DNA of 64,000 nt from positions 97,707 to 161,706 of the forward strand of contig JBMNPM010000003.1 in the NCBI GenBank assembly GCA_050943595.1. Direction: 5' to 3'. Each line of letters starts with the position of its first letter. Positions within the stretch are counted from its first letter, which is position 1. This DNA comes from JAXGXJ01 sp050943595 (lineage in GTDB: Bacteria > Actinomycetota > Thermoleophilia > RBG-16-64-13). The notes beneath the pieces are model-generated. The model did not search any database and was not told where the DNA came from. It saw only the letters and a list, made by a program, of their open reading frames with translations. The position numbers were made by a program, and so were the translations under genes. Positions 52,354-61,030 of the stretch are shown here, in pieces.

Positions 52354-52911
52354 CTACGCCCTAGTGACGTATTCGCGAGTACGCGTATCCACCCGCACGA
52401 CATCCCCGGGCTCGATGAATAGCGGCACCTGCACGCTCGCGCCCGTCTCTAGGATGGCTTCTTTGCTGCCGCCAGACACCGTGTCTCCACGAACGCCGGC
52501 GGCAGTCTCTTCGACCTTGAGATCCACGAACGTGGGCAGCTCCACATCGAACGGATCACCATCCACGTAGATGACCTCCACCTGCATGTTGACCGTCATA
52601 AGGTCAAAGCTGTCCTTGAGAGTGCTCTTGGGCAGAGACAGTTGCTCAAACGTCTCGGCATCCATGAACACAACTTGGTCGGGTTCATCATAAAGGTAGG
52701 TCATAGGCCGGCTCTCAGTGTGCAACTGATCGAACTTGGTCTCGGGACGGAAGGTCTTCTCGACCAGCGATCCGGTCACCAGGTTACGGAGTTTGGTGCG
52801 CACGAAAGCGCCCCCCTTGCCCGGTTTGACATGCTGATACTCAGCGATGCGATAGATCTCGCCTTCGTACCGCACGGTCATGCCCACTTTGAACTGATTT
52901 GTCGATATCAC
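52354..52911 (-). CDS. efp: Elongation factor P
   Basis: Relieves ribosome stalling at proline stretches. 185 residues in the usual three beta domains. The tip loop HVKPGKGGAFVRTKLRNL carries the lysine that may be modified; VEVIYVDGDPFDVELPTFV and the C-terminal TGASVQVPLFIEPGDVVRVD are canonical. Window proteins contain few long Pro runs. It is the gene before the fused carrier gene, with a 5-base gap. Confidence 0.97.
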   Translation of the reverse strand: MISTNQFKVGMTVRYEGEIYRIAEYQHVKPGKGGAFVRTKLRNLVTGSLVEKTFRPETKFDQLHTESRPMTYLYDEPDQVVFMDAETFEQLSLPKSTLKDSFDLMTVNMQVEVIYVDGDPFDVELPTFVDLKVEETAAGVRGDTVSGGSKEAILETGASVQVPLFIEPGDVVRVDTRTREYVTRA

Positions 52912-52994
52912 GTGTTCCGCCTCCAGCGACTGCTGCTACCACACTCTCGCATCCACATACCGCAACCGCACATTGTACACTACCCATCCCAACA

Positions 52995-53156
52995 GGCTGC
53001 TGAAATATGACACTTCGCCGCCGGAACACGGGTCGGCACGCGAGAGAGGGATAGAAGAAGCGCGAATAGCAGCGCTATTCGCGCGACCGATGACGTACTA
53101 TCACTATCGTGCTGCTCAGCGCGTTCCGGCGGCCGGGGTTTCGTTTTTCAGCAGCC
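52995..53156 (-). mobile_element. Palindromic MITE-like repeat, copy C (inverted)
   Basis: A full-length copy of about 162 bp in the opposite orientation to A, B and D, from GGCTGCTGAAATATGACAC to TCGTTTTTCAGCAGCC. The central palindrome CGAATAGCAGCGCTATTCG is intact. It fills most of the gap between efp and the aminopeptidase gene, 18 bases past the latter's stop, so it may serve as its 3' end. One strand of the copy is open in all its length in one frame, like the coding half-copy B. Confidence 0.87.
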
Positions 53157-53174
53157 TCCCAGACCAACGCCTCT

Positions 53175-54284
53175 TTAGGTGAGGGTACGAAGGTCCCGAG
53201 GACACTCGGTCAGCACCTCGACACCGGTCGAGGTCACCACAACGCTGTCTTCGATCCGTACGCCGCCGCGACCGGGGATGTAGACACCCGGCTCCACTGT
53301 GAGCACCATGCCCGCCTGCAGGACGTCATCAGAACGTGGACTGATCGTCGGACCTTCATGCACCTCCAATCCGACACCGTGCCCCAGACTGTGGACAAAA
53401 AGTTCACCCAATCCGGCATCGCGGATATGGGCCCGAGCAATCTCGTCCAATTCCCGGCAGGAGATACCGGCTCTGACGGCCGCCACAGCGGCCGTTTGGC
53501 CGGCACGCACAGTCGCATAGGCCTCCAGCAGATCATCGTCCAGAGGACCGGTGGCATAGGTGCGGGTGATGTCGCTGGCATAGCCGTCCACCACCGCCCC
53601 AATGTCGAAGACCACCAACTGTCCCGCCTCGATGACGGCAGCGGACGCCTCCCCGTGGGGCATGGCTCCACGATGGCCTGCGGCTACAATGAAGGGGAAC
53701 GGCACTCCTTCCGACCCGTGTTGGCGCAAGAACATCTCTAGATCGAGAGCCACTTCCCGTTCTCGACGCCCGATCACAGGGAGACTCTCCAGGTAAGTGA
53801 AGGCCGAAGCAGCCAGCGAACCTGCCGCGCGCAGAGCGACCAGCTCATCCGGAAACTTGATACACCGCGTATCTTCCACCAGCCCATCCACGAGCCTCCA
53901 TTCGACCGAGCACTCGTCCAAGAGCTCCCGCAACGGCTCCCAGCGCTTTACGGTCAGATGGCCACTGTCGATACCAACCACGCCGGCAGCGCCATCGCCA
54001 TACCGAGCCTCGGTGAGAAAGTCTCTTACCGGCTCATCGCGGCTGCCCACTGCCAGAATCACACGAGTCCTCGGAACCTCAACCTCAGCCTGCACAGTGA
54101 AACGTGCGTCGGTGACTATGACCACGTCTTCTTCTGTCACGATGACACTCGCAGCTTCACCCGTGAAGCCAGTCAGGTAGCGGCAGTTGGCCGGAGCAAA
54201 GACCACCAGTGCCCCCAGACCTGCCTTCGCCATCAGGGCCCGGAGACGATCCACTCTCTTCGGCACGCTGCTGGAGACCGTCAT
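53175..54284 (-). CDS. pepQ: Xaa-Pro aminopeptidase (M24 family)
   Basis: 369 residues. The creatinase-like N-terminal domain (PANCRYLTGFTGEAASVIV, ARFTVQAE) precedes the pita-bread catalytic domain with its metal ligands: Asp in VFDIGAVVDGYASDITRT, His in HSLGHGVGLEVHEGP, and Glu in LTVEPGVYIPG and RIEDSVVV. It is a cytoplasmic peptidase acting on Xaa-Pro peptides. aroB-aroQ-pepQ-efp is a common order in Gram-positives. It overlaps aroQ by ATGA. Whether aminopeptidase or dipeptidase is not decidable from sequence alone. Confidence 0.92.
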   Translation of the reverse strand: MTVSSSVPKRVDRLRALMAKAGLGALVVFAPANCRYLTGFTGEAASVIVTEEDVVIVTDARFTVQAEVEVPRTRVILAVGSRDEPVRDFLTEARYGDGAAGVVGIDSGHLTVKRWEPLRELLDECSVEWRLVDGLVEDTRCIKFPDELVALRAAGSLAASAFTYLESLPVIGRREREVALDLEMFLRQHGSEGVPFPFIVAAGHRGAMPHGEASAAVIEAGQLVVFDIGAVVDGYASDITRTYATGPLDDDLLEAYATVRAGQTAAVAAVRAGISCRELDEIARAHIRDAGLGELFVHSLGHGVGLEVHEGPTISPRSDDVLQAGMVLTVEPGVYIPGRGGVRIEDSVVVTSTGVEVLTECPRDLRTLT

Positions 54285-54757
54285 GCTCCTCCATTCCTTT
54301 TCTTACCCAGCTCCATCAGGAGGGTTACCGCCTCCACATAGCCGTGGACACCCTTGCCCGCGACGGTCAGGGTGACGACATCAGAGAGCACAGAATGACG
54401 TCTCCAGGCTTCGCGGCGGGCCGGATCCGAAAGATGTACCTCCGCCACCGGAGCGGTGACAATCTCAAGGGCATCGCGGATGGCATAGCTGTAGTGTGTC
54501 CACGCGCCCGGGTTGACGAGCAGTGCGCCGGCATGACGATATTCGTGGAGATACTCGACAAACACCCCTTCGTGGTTGGTCTGATGACAGATACACCCCC
54601 AACCGTGACGAGCCGCCTCCTCGACCACCACCCTCTCCAACTGCAGCAACGTGATGGTCCCGTAGTGCTGCACCGAGCGCTCACCGAGAAGGTTGAGATT
54701 CACACCGTGCAACACGATCAGCACAGGAGAAGATCCGGTCATCATAGATCCGGTCAT
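54281..54757 (-). CDS. aroQ: 3-dehydroquinate dehydratase, type II
   Basis: Third shikimate-pathway step. About 158 residues from the ATG at 54757, which shares ATGA with the aroB stop. LHGVNLNLLGERSVQHYG holds the catalytic Arg/Tyr loop, CHQTNHEGVFVEYLHE corresponds to the usual QSNxEG segment (Thr for Ser), NPGAWTHYSYAIRDAL is conserved, and EVHLSDPARREAWRRHS closes the site. Confidence 0.94.
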   Translation of the reverse strand: MTGSMMTGSSPVLIVLHGVNLNLLGERSVQHYGTITLLQLERVVVEEAARHGWGCICHQTNHEGVFVEYLHEYRHAGALLVNPGAWTHYSYAIRDALEIVTAPVAEVHLSDPARREAWRRHSVLSDVVTLTVAGKGVHGYVEAVTLLMELGKKRNGGA

Positions 54758-55842
54758 GTCCGTATTGCGTCGAGCGACTCGCCCAACAGGTCGGCTGTGA
54801 CCTTCAGCCCCCACACCGGAACTCCCAGGTCACGCAAACCGACGAACCCGGTGGTATCCGCCGTGACCTTCTTGTCTTTGGCACAGGCTGCAAGCAGGGA
54901 CGACACGGAGGGTAGTGAGACAACAACGGGAAGCCCGAGACCCTGCAACAAGCAACGAGTACGCGTGCGCACCTCCGGGTCCAAACCCAGCGTACGCTCA
55001 CTCACCATGAGGGCCGACAGAAGGCCGAGAGCTACGGCGTGACCATGAGTGAGAGCGCCAAAACCCAGCGTCACCTCCAGGGCATGCCCCACGGTATGCC
55101 CCAGATTGAGGACCGCGCGTCGCCCCTGGTCGAACTCGTCCTCTTCCACCACCTGGGCCTTGTAGGCGATGCACCGTTTAACCAATTCGGCCATGGTCCC
55201 ACCGTGCCGGTCGCGCACCTGCTGGTAGTCGCGTTCCAGCGTAGTGAAGAGTCCGGGATCGAGCAGACCGTACTTCACCACCTCGCCCAGACCACCGACA
55301 TACTCACCGGCGGGCAGCGTGGTCAGTGTTGCCGGATCCACTAGGACCAGATCCGGCTGGTAGAAGGTCCCTACGAGATTCTTCCCAGACTCGAGATTCA
55401 CCGCGGTCTTCCCTCCGACGCTGGAATCCACCTGGGCGACCAGGGTGGTTGGTATCTGCCAGAGGCCCACCCCACGCTGATAGGTACCGGCTACTAGGCC
55501 GGCAAGGTCTCCTACTACCCCCCCACCTAGAGCAACGACGATATCGTTCCTGCGACACCCTCGTCCGGCCAGCCAATCCCAGCAATCCCCCAATCTATCA
55601 ACACTCTTGCTGGTCTCACCGGGGGGTACGCTGAGAATGTCGTCAGAGCGCAGGTAGGTATCGAGGATGGCAACCACCTTATGGCCCCATGCATCCAGCA
55701 CGTTGTCATCGGTTATGATGAACAGCCGCGCCCCATTCGCAGCCGCCTCTTCGGCATACCCGGACAGCAAACCGAGCGCACCCGGTCCGGCCAGGATGAG
55801 GGAGGGCCTTCTCGTCTTGGCGAGCTCACAACGCCAGATCAC
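54754..55842 (-). CDS. aroB: 3-dehydroquinate synthase
   Basis: Cyclises DAHP to 3-dehydroquinate, using NAD and a divalent metal. 362 residues: VALGGGVVGDLAGLVAGTYQ, IPTTLVAQVDSSVGGKTAVN, GLGEVVKYGLL, EEDEFDQGRRAVLNLGHTVG (metal-binding Glu and His), and LTHGHAVALGL. The GTG start overlaps the aroK stop (GTGA), with GGGGGAG upstream. Confidence 0.96.
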   Translation of the reverse strand: MIWRCELAKTRRPSLILAGPGALGLLSGYAEEAAANGARLFIITDDNVLDAWGHKVVAILDTYLRSDDILSVPPGETSKSVDRLGDCWDWLAGRGCRRNDIVVALGGGVVGDLAGLVAGTYQRGVGLWQIPTTLVAQVDSSVGGKTAVNLESGKNLVGTFYQPDLVLVDPATLTTLPAGEYVGGLGEVVKYGLLDPGLFTTLERDYQQVRDRHGGTMAELVKRCIAYKAQVVEEDEFDQGRRAVLNLGHTVGHALEVTLGFGALTHGHAVALGLLSALMVSERTLGLDPEVRTRTRCLLQGLGLPVVVSLPSVSSLLAACAKDKKVTADTTGFVGLRDLGVPVWGLKVTADLLGESLDAIRT

Positions 55843-56366
55843 GATTTCTCCCCCATGTATGCCTGCACGACACCGGCCACCTCGCCTGCTATGACACCGG
55901 GACTCTTCCCGGCCACACGAACCGTGTGGTCCGCAGCCGCCTCATACAACGCCTGCCTCTCCGAGAGCAGGTCCGCGAAGGCCCGACGGTCGCGAGCCAG
56001 GGGTCTGTCACTAGCCGACACCCTGCGCCACGCCTCATCTGCGTCTATCTCCAGATAGACCACCAGGGCCCCCTCGCGCAGCCGGGTACGCACCTCCGGG
56101 CTGATGAGAGTCCCGCCACCGAGGGCCAGGACCAAGCCGCCCCCATCCGATGCCCCCTCCAAAAGGTCCAGCAACGCGGCGGACTCCATACCCCGGAACA
56201 CCGTCTCCCCTTCCTTGGCAAAAATATCGGGGACGCTGCGCCCCGAGCGGGTCTCCACGATCTTATCGAGATCCACGAATGTCCACCCCAGCGAGTCGGC
56301 CGTCATCTTCCCCACAGTCGTTTTGCCGCTCCCCATGAATCCTGTGAGCGCAATCACCGGCGCCAC
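55839..56366 (-). CDS. aroK: Shikimate kinase
   Basis: 175 residues. Walker A GFMGSGKTTVGK, the shikimate-binding DLDKIVE, FRGMES, the GGGT loop in LALGGGTLIS, and the lid arginine RPLARDR are all present. It overlaps the end of aroC by 13 bases and aroB by 4, showing one aroC-K-B-Q transcript. Confidence 0.95.
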   Translation of the reverse strand: MAPVIALTGFMGSGKTTVGKMTADSLGWTFVDLDKIVETRSGRSVPDIFAKEGETVFRGMESAALLDLLEGASDGGGLVLALGGGTLISPEVRTRLREGALVVYLEIDADEAWRRVSASDRPLARDRRAFADLLSERQALYEAAADHTVRVAGKSPGVIAGEVAGVVQAYMGEKS

Positions 56367-57562
56367 AGTCCTCGCTCCTCAACCTCATGTTCATAGCCGA
56401 TTATCGCAGCCCTCATCTGTTCAAGACTGTCTCCGCCGAACTTCTCCCGATAGGCCTGCGCTACCACCAAAGCCACCATGGCTTCACCAACCACTCGGGC
56501 CGCCGGTACCGCTGTGACATCGCTACGCTCCACATGTGCATAGACCGCCTCCAAAGTATCAACGTCCACCGCAGGCAGCGGCGTCGTGAGGGTGGGGATG
56601 GGCTTCATGGCGGCCCGCAGCACGATGGGCATCCCGTTGGTCATGCCCCCTTCCAGACCGCCGGCACGATTGGTCCGCCGCGTTATCCATCTGCCTCCGG
56701 CGCCCTCACCGACGTATGTCGCATCGTGCACCTGCGAGCCGAGCGACGCCGAGTCGGCGAACGCCCGGCCGACCTCAACGCCCTTGATAGCCGGGATGCT
56801 TCCCAAGGCCCCCAGAAGGCGTCCGTCAAGCCTGTCATCGTAAGCGGCGTAACCGCCCAAACCCGGGCATACACCCCAGCACCAGATCTCGAAGATCCCC
56901 CCCAACGACTCACCCGCAGCACGGGCGCGGTCGATCTCTGCACACATGGCTGCAGAAGCGACGTCATCGGCGCAGGCCACCTGAGATTCCTCAACCGCCC
57001 CCCAGTCGACGGCCGAAGGGTCGGTGATATCTCCGCAGGAGGTGTCTATCGAGCCGATGCTGAGCACCCTCCCCCGCACGGTCACTCCAAACTCGGACAG
57101 CATCCTCTTGCAGACGGCCCCGGCGGCCACCCGCCCCACCGTCTCCCGTGCACTGGCCCGTTCCAGCACGTCCCTCACATCAGCATGGCCATACTTGATC
57201 ATGCCGGCCAGATCAGCGTGACCCGGCCGCGGGACGGTCACGCGCGGCCATGGTTCGTCGTCTATGGAGGGGGCGGGGACATCAGGGGACATGAGGCGTA
57301 GCCAGTTAGCATGGTCGCGGTTCTCGACCAGGATGGCAATGGGCGTACCCAGCGTACGACCCAAGCGGACACCGGCCAGGAGGCGCGCCCGATCGGACTC
57401 AATGGCCATGCGCCCGCCGCGCCCATAGCCCTGCTGCCGTCTGGCAAGGTCCAAATCAATGTCTTTCGTCTCCAAGCGCATACCGGCTGGTATGCCCTCG
57501 ATCAGACATACTTCCCCCGGACCGTGCGATTCGCCGGCAGTGGTAAGACGGAGCTGAGTCAC
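56354..57562 (-). CDS. aroC: Chorismate synthase
   Basis: Final shikimate-pathway step, requiring reduced FMN. The GTG at 57562, preceded by AAGGGA, gives 402 residues; a TTG six codons earlier is less likely. LTTAGESHGPGEVCLIEGIP, LARRQQGYGRGGRM, RPGHADLAGMIKYGHADVRD, LERASARETVGRVAAGAVCK and the late GRAFADSASLG segment match the family. The gene begins the aro cluster after the pil genes. Confidence 0.96.
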   Translation of the reverse strand: MTQLRLTTAGESHGPGEVCLIEGIPAGMRLETKDIDLDLARRQQGYGRGGRMAIESDRARLLAGVRLGRTLGTPIAILVENRDHANWLRLMSPDVPAPSIDDEPWPRVTVPRPGHADLAGMIKYGHADVRDVLERASARETVGRVAAGAVCKRMLSEFGVTVRGRVLSIGSIDTSCGDITDPSAVDWGAVEESQVACADDVASAAMCAEIDRARAAGESLGGIFEIWCWGVCPGLGGYAAYDDRLDGRLLGALGSIPAIKGVEVGRAFADSASLGSQVHDATYVGEGAGGRWITRRTNRAGGLEGGMTNGMPIVLRAAMKPIPTLTTPLPAVDVDTLEAVYAHVERSDVTAVPAARVVGEAMVALVVAQAYREKFGGDSLEQMRAAIIGYEHEVEERGLWRR

Positions 57563-57621
57563 GCTTGTTCCCTTCTGCAAGAACGTCGACTGTCAAAAAA
57601 TCGACTACAAAACGAAGCCGA

Positions 57622-58464
57622 CTAGGATGTTGACCTCATTGTGTGTAGGTCATAATCGTAGATCTGTCCACCGACATTCAGTGTCACCGTCTTGTTGCCG
57701 TTGCCGTAAAGCAGAGTCACCGTCTTATCTGAGAGAGCGATGTCGACCACCTGCATCCGCCCCCAGGTCGTCGCCACGACATCACCTACCAACCTATCGG
57801 TGTAGATGATGCCATCGACCTCAAACGTAACCGCCACTCCACCGTCGACCGTGTCGATCGACAGCACCTTGAGGCTGTGGACGCGGGGAGCCGTTGTGAT
57901 CGTCGTGGGAGTCAGCGTCGTAGTCGTCGTGACCCGAGTGGTAGTTGTGCGCTGAGTAGTAGTGGTGACACGCTTGGTGGTGGTGGTACGTTTAGTAGTG
58001 GTAGTGACATGCCGGGTGGTAGTTGTGCGTTTAGCAGTAGTGGTGACACGCTTGGTGGTGGTTGTGCGTTGAGTCGTAGGTGTGTGCGCAGGCCGCGTCG
58101 GATTGGCGTACTGGGCACGCGTAGTGGTTGTGTAGAAGCTGGTAGTAGGTGGACTCCAAGGAAGCGTGGTGGCCGTCGCATAGGTCGGACTCGTGACCGA
58201 AGCAGTGCTGGTAGGCGGTTGAACAACCTGCTGCACAAATGGATCCTTGCTCTGGAACGTAGACAACTCGTCGACGGGTAAAGACTCATACACAGGGGCC
58301 GTGTCCGACGACGACACGAACGTCGAGGTAGTGGGGGGGCCGGAGACGACGGATACCGTATCATCGGTGGATCCTCCGTCATCTGTACACCCTACAATAG
58401 AAAAGAGCACACTGAGAGTTAGCAGGGCCGCCACCAAGACCGACGCATAAGACCTGGACTTCAT
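57622..58464 (-). CDS. Thr-rich lipoprotein in the PilP position
   Basis: 280 residues. A lipoprotein signal (residues 1-26, LFSIVGC) is followed by a spacer containing FQSKDPFVQQV, similar to the DPF element of PilP. A low-complexity region of about 95 residues (repeats such as TTTTKRVTTTAKRTTTT) follows, then a compact C-terminal domain (VLSIDTVDGGVAVTFEVDG, LSDKTVTLLYGNGNKTVTLN). It occupies the place of pilP after pilM-N-O. PilP normally links to the outer-membrane secretin; if this lineage has no outer membrane, that partner would be missing. The Thr/Lys-Arg repeats may span the cell wall. Family assignment is tentative. Confidence 0.75.
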   Translation of the reverse strand: MKSRSYASVLVAALLTLSVLFSIVGCTDDGGSTDDTVSVVSGPPTTSTFVSSSDTAPVYESLPVDELSTFQSKDPFVQQVVQPPTSTASVTSPTYATATTLPWSPPTTSFYTTTTRAQYANPTRPAHTPTTQRTTTTKRVTTTAKRTTTTRHVTTTTKRTTTTKRVTTTTQRTTTTRVTTTTTLTPTTITTAPRVHSLKVLSIDTVDGGVAVTFEVDGIIYTDRLVGDVVATTWGRMQVVDIALSDKTVTLLYGNGNKTVTLNVGGQIYDYDLHTMRSTS

Positions 58465-58472
58465 AATGCCCC

Positions 58473-59180
58473 CTAAAAGCCGCTTGCCTCGGTCGTAGTG
58501 GATGTAGTAGTGGACGTAGACGTAGTGGTAGACGTAGTCGTCTCGCTCACAGCCGGCGAGGTATCCGCCGCGGCCAGCGGAACCCCCCCGGTGTCGAAGG
58601 CATAGAGAATCATACTTGCATCAAGCTCTGGGCTCAACCCGCCCTGACCTCCGAGAATGGTACCGGCAGCGACCTGATCAGTAACCCGGCCGGCGGTCTC
58701 AGCGACACTGATATCCAGCTGCTTCACGGCCAGTAGTCTACCGGGGCCCGCCACCAACTGCTCGACCCGATACATGAAGTCGCTCACGTTAAAAAAGGAG
58801 CCGCTGACTTCGACCGAGAACGGCAGCATCCGAACCGGCCGAGACTCCACCGCCTCATCGGGCGTGATGGAGACGAACTGAACTCCCGACTCATCGGCGA
58901 GGGCTTGAATCTGAAGGAGGAGGCTCGGCACCTCGTCGGAGCCGGGGACCATCTTGGCCAGATCCAGCAATCGTGCCTGGTTCTTCTTGCCCTCGGTTCT
59001 CGTCACCTCTGCCTGGGCCAACTTCGCCTGCGCAGCGGCCAGCCGCGTCTTCTCCTCGCCTATCGATGTGGAAACGGCCGTCAGGTCACCGCTTACCGGG
59101 CCCAACAAGACAAACCAGGCGATGACGATCAAGATGACCAACCCAGCGCCCGTTAATATGAATTTCAGCATACGGCTCAT
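58473..59180 (-). CDS. pilO: Type IV pilus alignment protein PilO-like
   Basis: 235 residues. One N-terminal membrane helix (residues 8-27), a coiled coil (EEKTRLAAAQAKLAQAE) and a ferredoxin-like periplasmic domain (MLPFSVEVSGSFFNVSDFMY) are the PilO architecture. The last 30 residues are an unusual Ser/Thr tail (TTTSTTTSTSTTTSTTT). It overlaps pilN by ATGA. It partners with PilN and PilM in the inner-membrane alignment complex. Confidence 0.87.
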   Translation of the reverse strand: MSRMLKFILTGAGLVILIVIAWFVLLGPVSGDLTAVSTSIGEEKTRLAAAQAKLAQAEVTRTEGKKNQARLLDLAKMVPGSDEVPSLLLQIQALADESGVQFVSITPDEAVESRPVRMLPFSVEVSGSFFNVSDFMYRVEQLVAGPGRLLAVKQLDISVAETAGRVTDQVAAGTILGGQGGLSPELDASMILYAFDTGGVPLAAADTSPAVSETTTSTTTSTSTTTSTTTEASGF

Positions 59181-59809
59181 GGGGTACTGACCTCTGACTG
59201 ACGCAGCGGCAACTTAGCCTCAGGGGTAGTGTCGACTACCGTCGCCATCACGGAAAACGACTTCGTGCCCTGGTCCTCCTGGTCGGTGACGCCAACCAGC
59301 TTCACATCGGTCAGGCTTGGAACAAGCCGCAGACGGACAATCAACTGTGCAACGCTCTCGAAAGTGCGCGTACTAGCCTCGAACACGATCGACGTCTGCT
59401 CATCCTGTGCGCCGGTCCCCGTCTTGAGGACCACCGGATCGGCGACGGTCAATTTCACGTTCTGAAACCAGACACTATCCGGCACCACCAGGCTGATATC
59501 GTTGAGAAGATCCGACACGGAGATCTGGGCCCCATAGATCTCAGTGACGACGGACTCAGCTTTAGCCGCCTGTTGTTGTACGAGCTCGTATTGCCGCAAC
59601 GTAGCCGTCTGGCTCTCGATAAGGGCCGCCTGCTGCTGCAACTCCGTAAGCTCCCGCTCCTTATTTTCAAGCCGAATATCCAGAGCGAAGTAGCCGAAAC
59701 CTATAGCGAAAACGACCACTATAACCAAGGCGATCATCAGAAGCAGATTGATGTCGGTAGCCGTCCGCGTCCGTTCGGAGAGAGGTACCAAGTTGATACG
59801 GCGCTTCAT
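59177..59809 (-). CDS. pilN: Type IV pilus alignment protein PilN-like
   Basis: 210 residues from the ATG at 59809 (GGAGAGG upstream). The cytoplasmic N-terminus KRRINLVPLSERTR is the conserved PilM-binding peptide (usually INLLP). A membrane helix (residues about 22-43), a coiled coil and a ferredoxin-like domain follow. The start of the open frame at 59851 is not used. It is co-transcribed with pilM and pilO. Confidence 0.9.
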   Translation of the reverse strand: MKRRINLVPLSERTRTATDINLLLMIALVIVVVFAIGFGYFALDIRLENKERELTELQQQAALIESQTATLRQYELVQQQAAKAESVVTEIYGAQISVSDLLNDISLVVPDSVWFQNVKLTVADPVVLKTGTGAQDEQTSIVFEASTRTFESVAQLIVRLRLVPSLTDVKLVGVTDQEDQGTKSFSVMATVVDTTPEAKLPLRQSEVSTP

Positions 59810-59810
59810 G

Positions 59811-60920
59811 TCAGTCCCTCTCCGGCAGCACCAGGCCCATAGCAACCACAAGACAGGGCGCCACCGAGGCCAGGATGGCGTCGGGGACCTCCGACGAGTT
59901 GTCGATGATGTGCGTCAAAGGGTTGGCAAGCGTGACCGGCACACCCAACCGCTCCGCCAGATATGAATCGAGGTTGCGGGCGAGAGCCCCCTTGCCACTG
60001 AGAATAAGCCGACTCACAGCATTATACCGGCCTTGAGCCTCAAAATAATCGAGCGAACGTTTGATCTCATCACCCAACTCGACTGCTATCCCCCCAAGCC
60101 CACGCCAACTCTGGTCCACGATCTCGTCGCGATAGGCATCCCTATCGGGCGCCAGTGGACCTGCCAGGCCCACTCGTTGTACAAGCATCTCTGCGTCACC
60201 GAGGGGGATATTGTTGCCCTCACTAAGGAAGCGGGCAAAGCGGTCGCTCGAGAAGTTGATGACGCGTGTGAATTTCATCAGCCCATCGACTGCTACGGCC
60301 AAAGTAGTAACGGATGACGACACATCCACCAGGCCAATATATTCCGATGCAGCCTCCGAATCCGGCACAAACGGACTATCGGGGATGAGCGCCCGCACCA
60401 TGGCAAGACTTGAGACGTCGATGCCGAGTACCTTGAGTCCTGCCCGCCTCACGGCTGAGAGCAGATTCATGATCATCGTCCGCTGGGCGGCCACCAACAG
60501 GACCTCCTGATAGGTGGTCCCATCCGCCGCCGGCCGACGACCCAGAACCTGCGAGTCGAGTACGGCCTCATCGATAGGGATGGGGATATACTCCTGAGCT
60601 TGAAGCTGAATGGCGCTGAGCAACTCGTCTTCTGCGAGATCGGGCATGGCGATATTGCGAACGATCACTTTCTGGTTACTCACAGCCAGGCGGACAGCCT
60701 TACCCCGTAGCTTGTGGCGGTTGACTAAGACCTTCAGTTCGTCGGCGAACGCATCGGGCTCGATGATCTCTCCGTCCACCACGAGACCCGGGGGTACAGC
60801 CCAGTCATAACAGACCTTCAACTTCAGGTTCCCAGGCTTTCCCACCACCCCAAGCACAACTACACTCGATCCGCCTATATCGAGTGCATATTCTCCCTTT
60901 TGCGGAAGACCTAGAGCCAT
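59811..60920 (-). CDS. pilM: Type IV pilus assembly ATPase-like protein PilM
   Basis: An actin-like (FtsA-type) cytoplasmic protein of about 369 residues. ALDIGGSSVVVLGV is the phosphate-1 loop; AVSNQKVIVRNIAMPDLAED, LQAQEYIPIPIDEAVLDSQV and LILSGKGALARNLDSYLAER are PilM hallmarks. I chose the ATG at 60920; an in-frame TTG at 60980 would extend it by 20 residues. It binds the PilN N-terminal peptide. Confidence 0.92.
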   Translation of the reverse strand: MALGLPQKGEYALDIGGSSVVVLGVVGKPGNLKLKVCYDWAVPPGLVVDGEIIEPDAFADELKVLVNRHKLRGKAVRLAVSNQKVIVRNIAMPDLAEDELLSAIQLQAQEYIPIPIDEAVLDSQVLGRRPAADGTTYQEVLLVAAQRTMIMNLLSAVRRAGLKVLGIDVSSLAMVRALIPDSPFVPDSEAASEYIGLVDVSSSVTTLAVAVDGLMKFTRVINFSSDRFARFLSEGNNIPLGDAEMLVQRVGLAGPLAPDRDAYRDEIVDQSWRGLGGIAVELGDEIKRSLDYFEAQGRYNAVSRLILSGKGALARNLDSYLAERLGVPVTLANPLTHIIDNSSEVPDAILASVAPCLVVAMGLVLPERD

Positions 60921-61030
60921 ATATGAGTCTTGTCCTGTCTCTTCATGTGTATTCCTATCGCCACTCCTCAAAGTCCTCAAGGAGTAACGTTATCACGCAG
61001 GTCTACTCCAGCAACGCTCGACCCCGTCCT

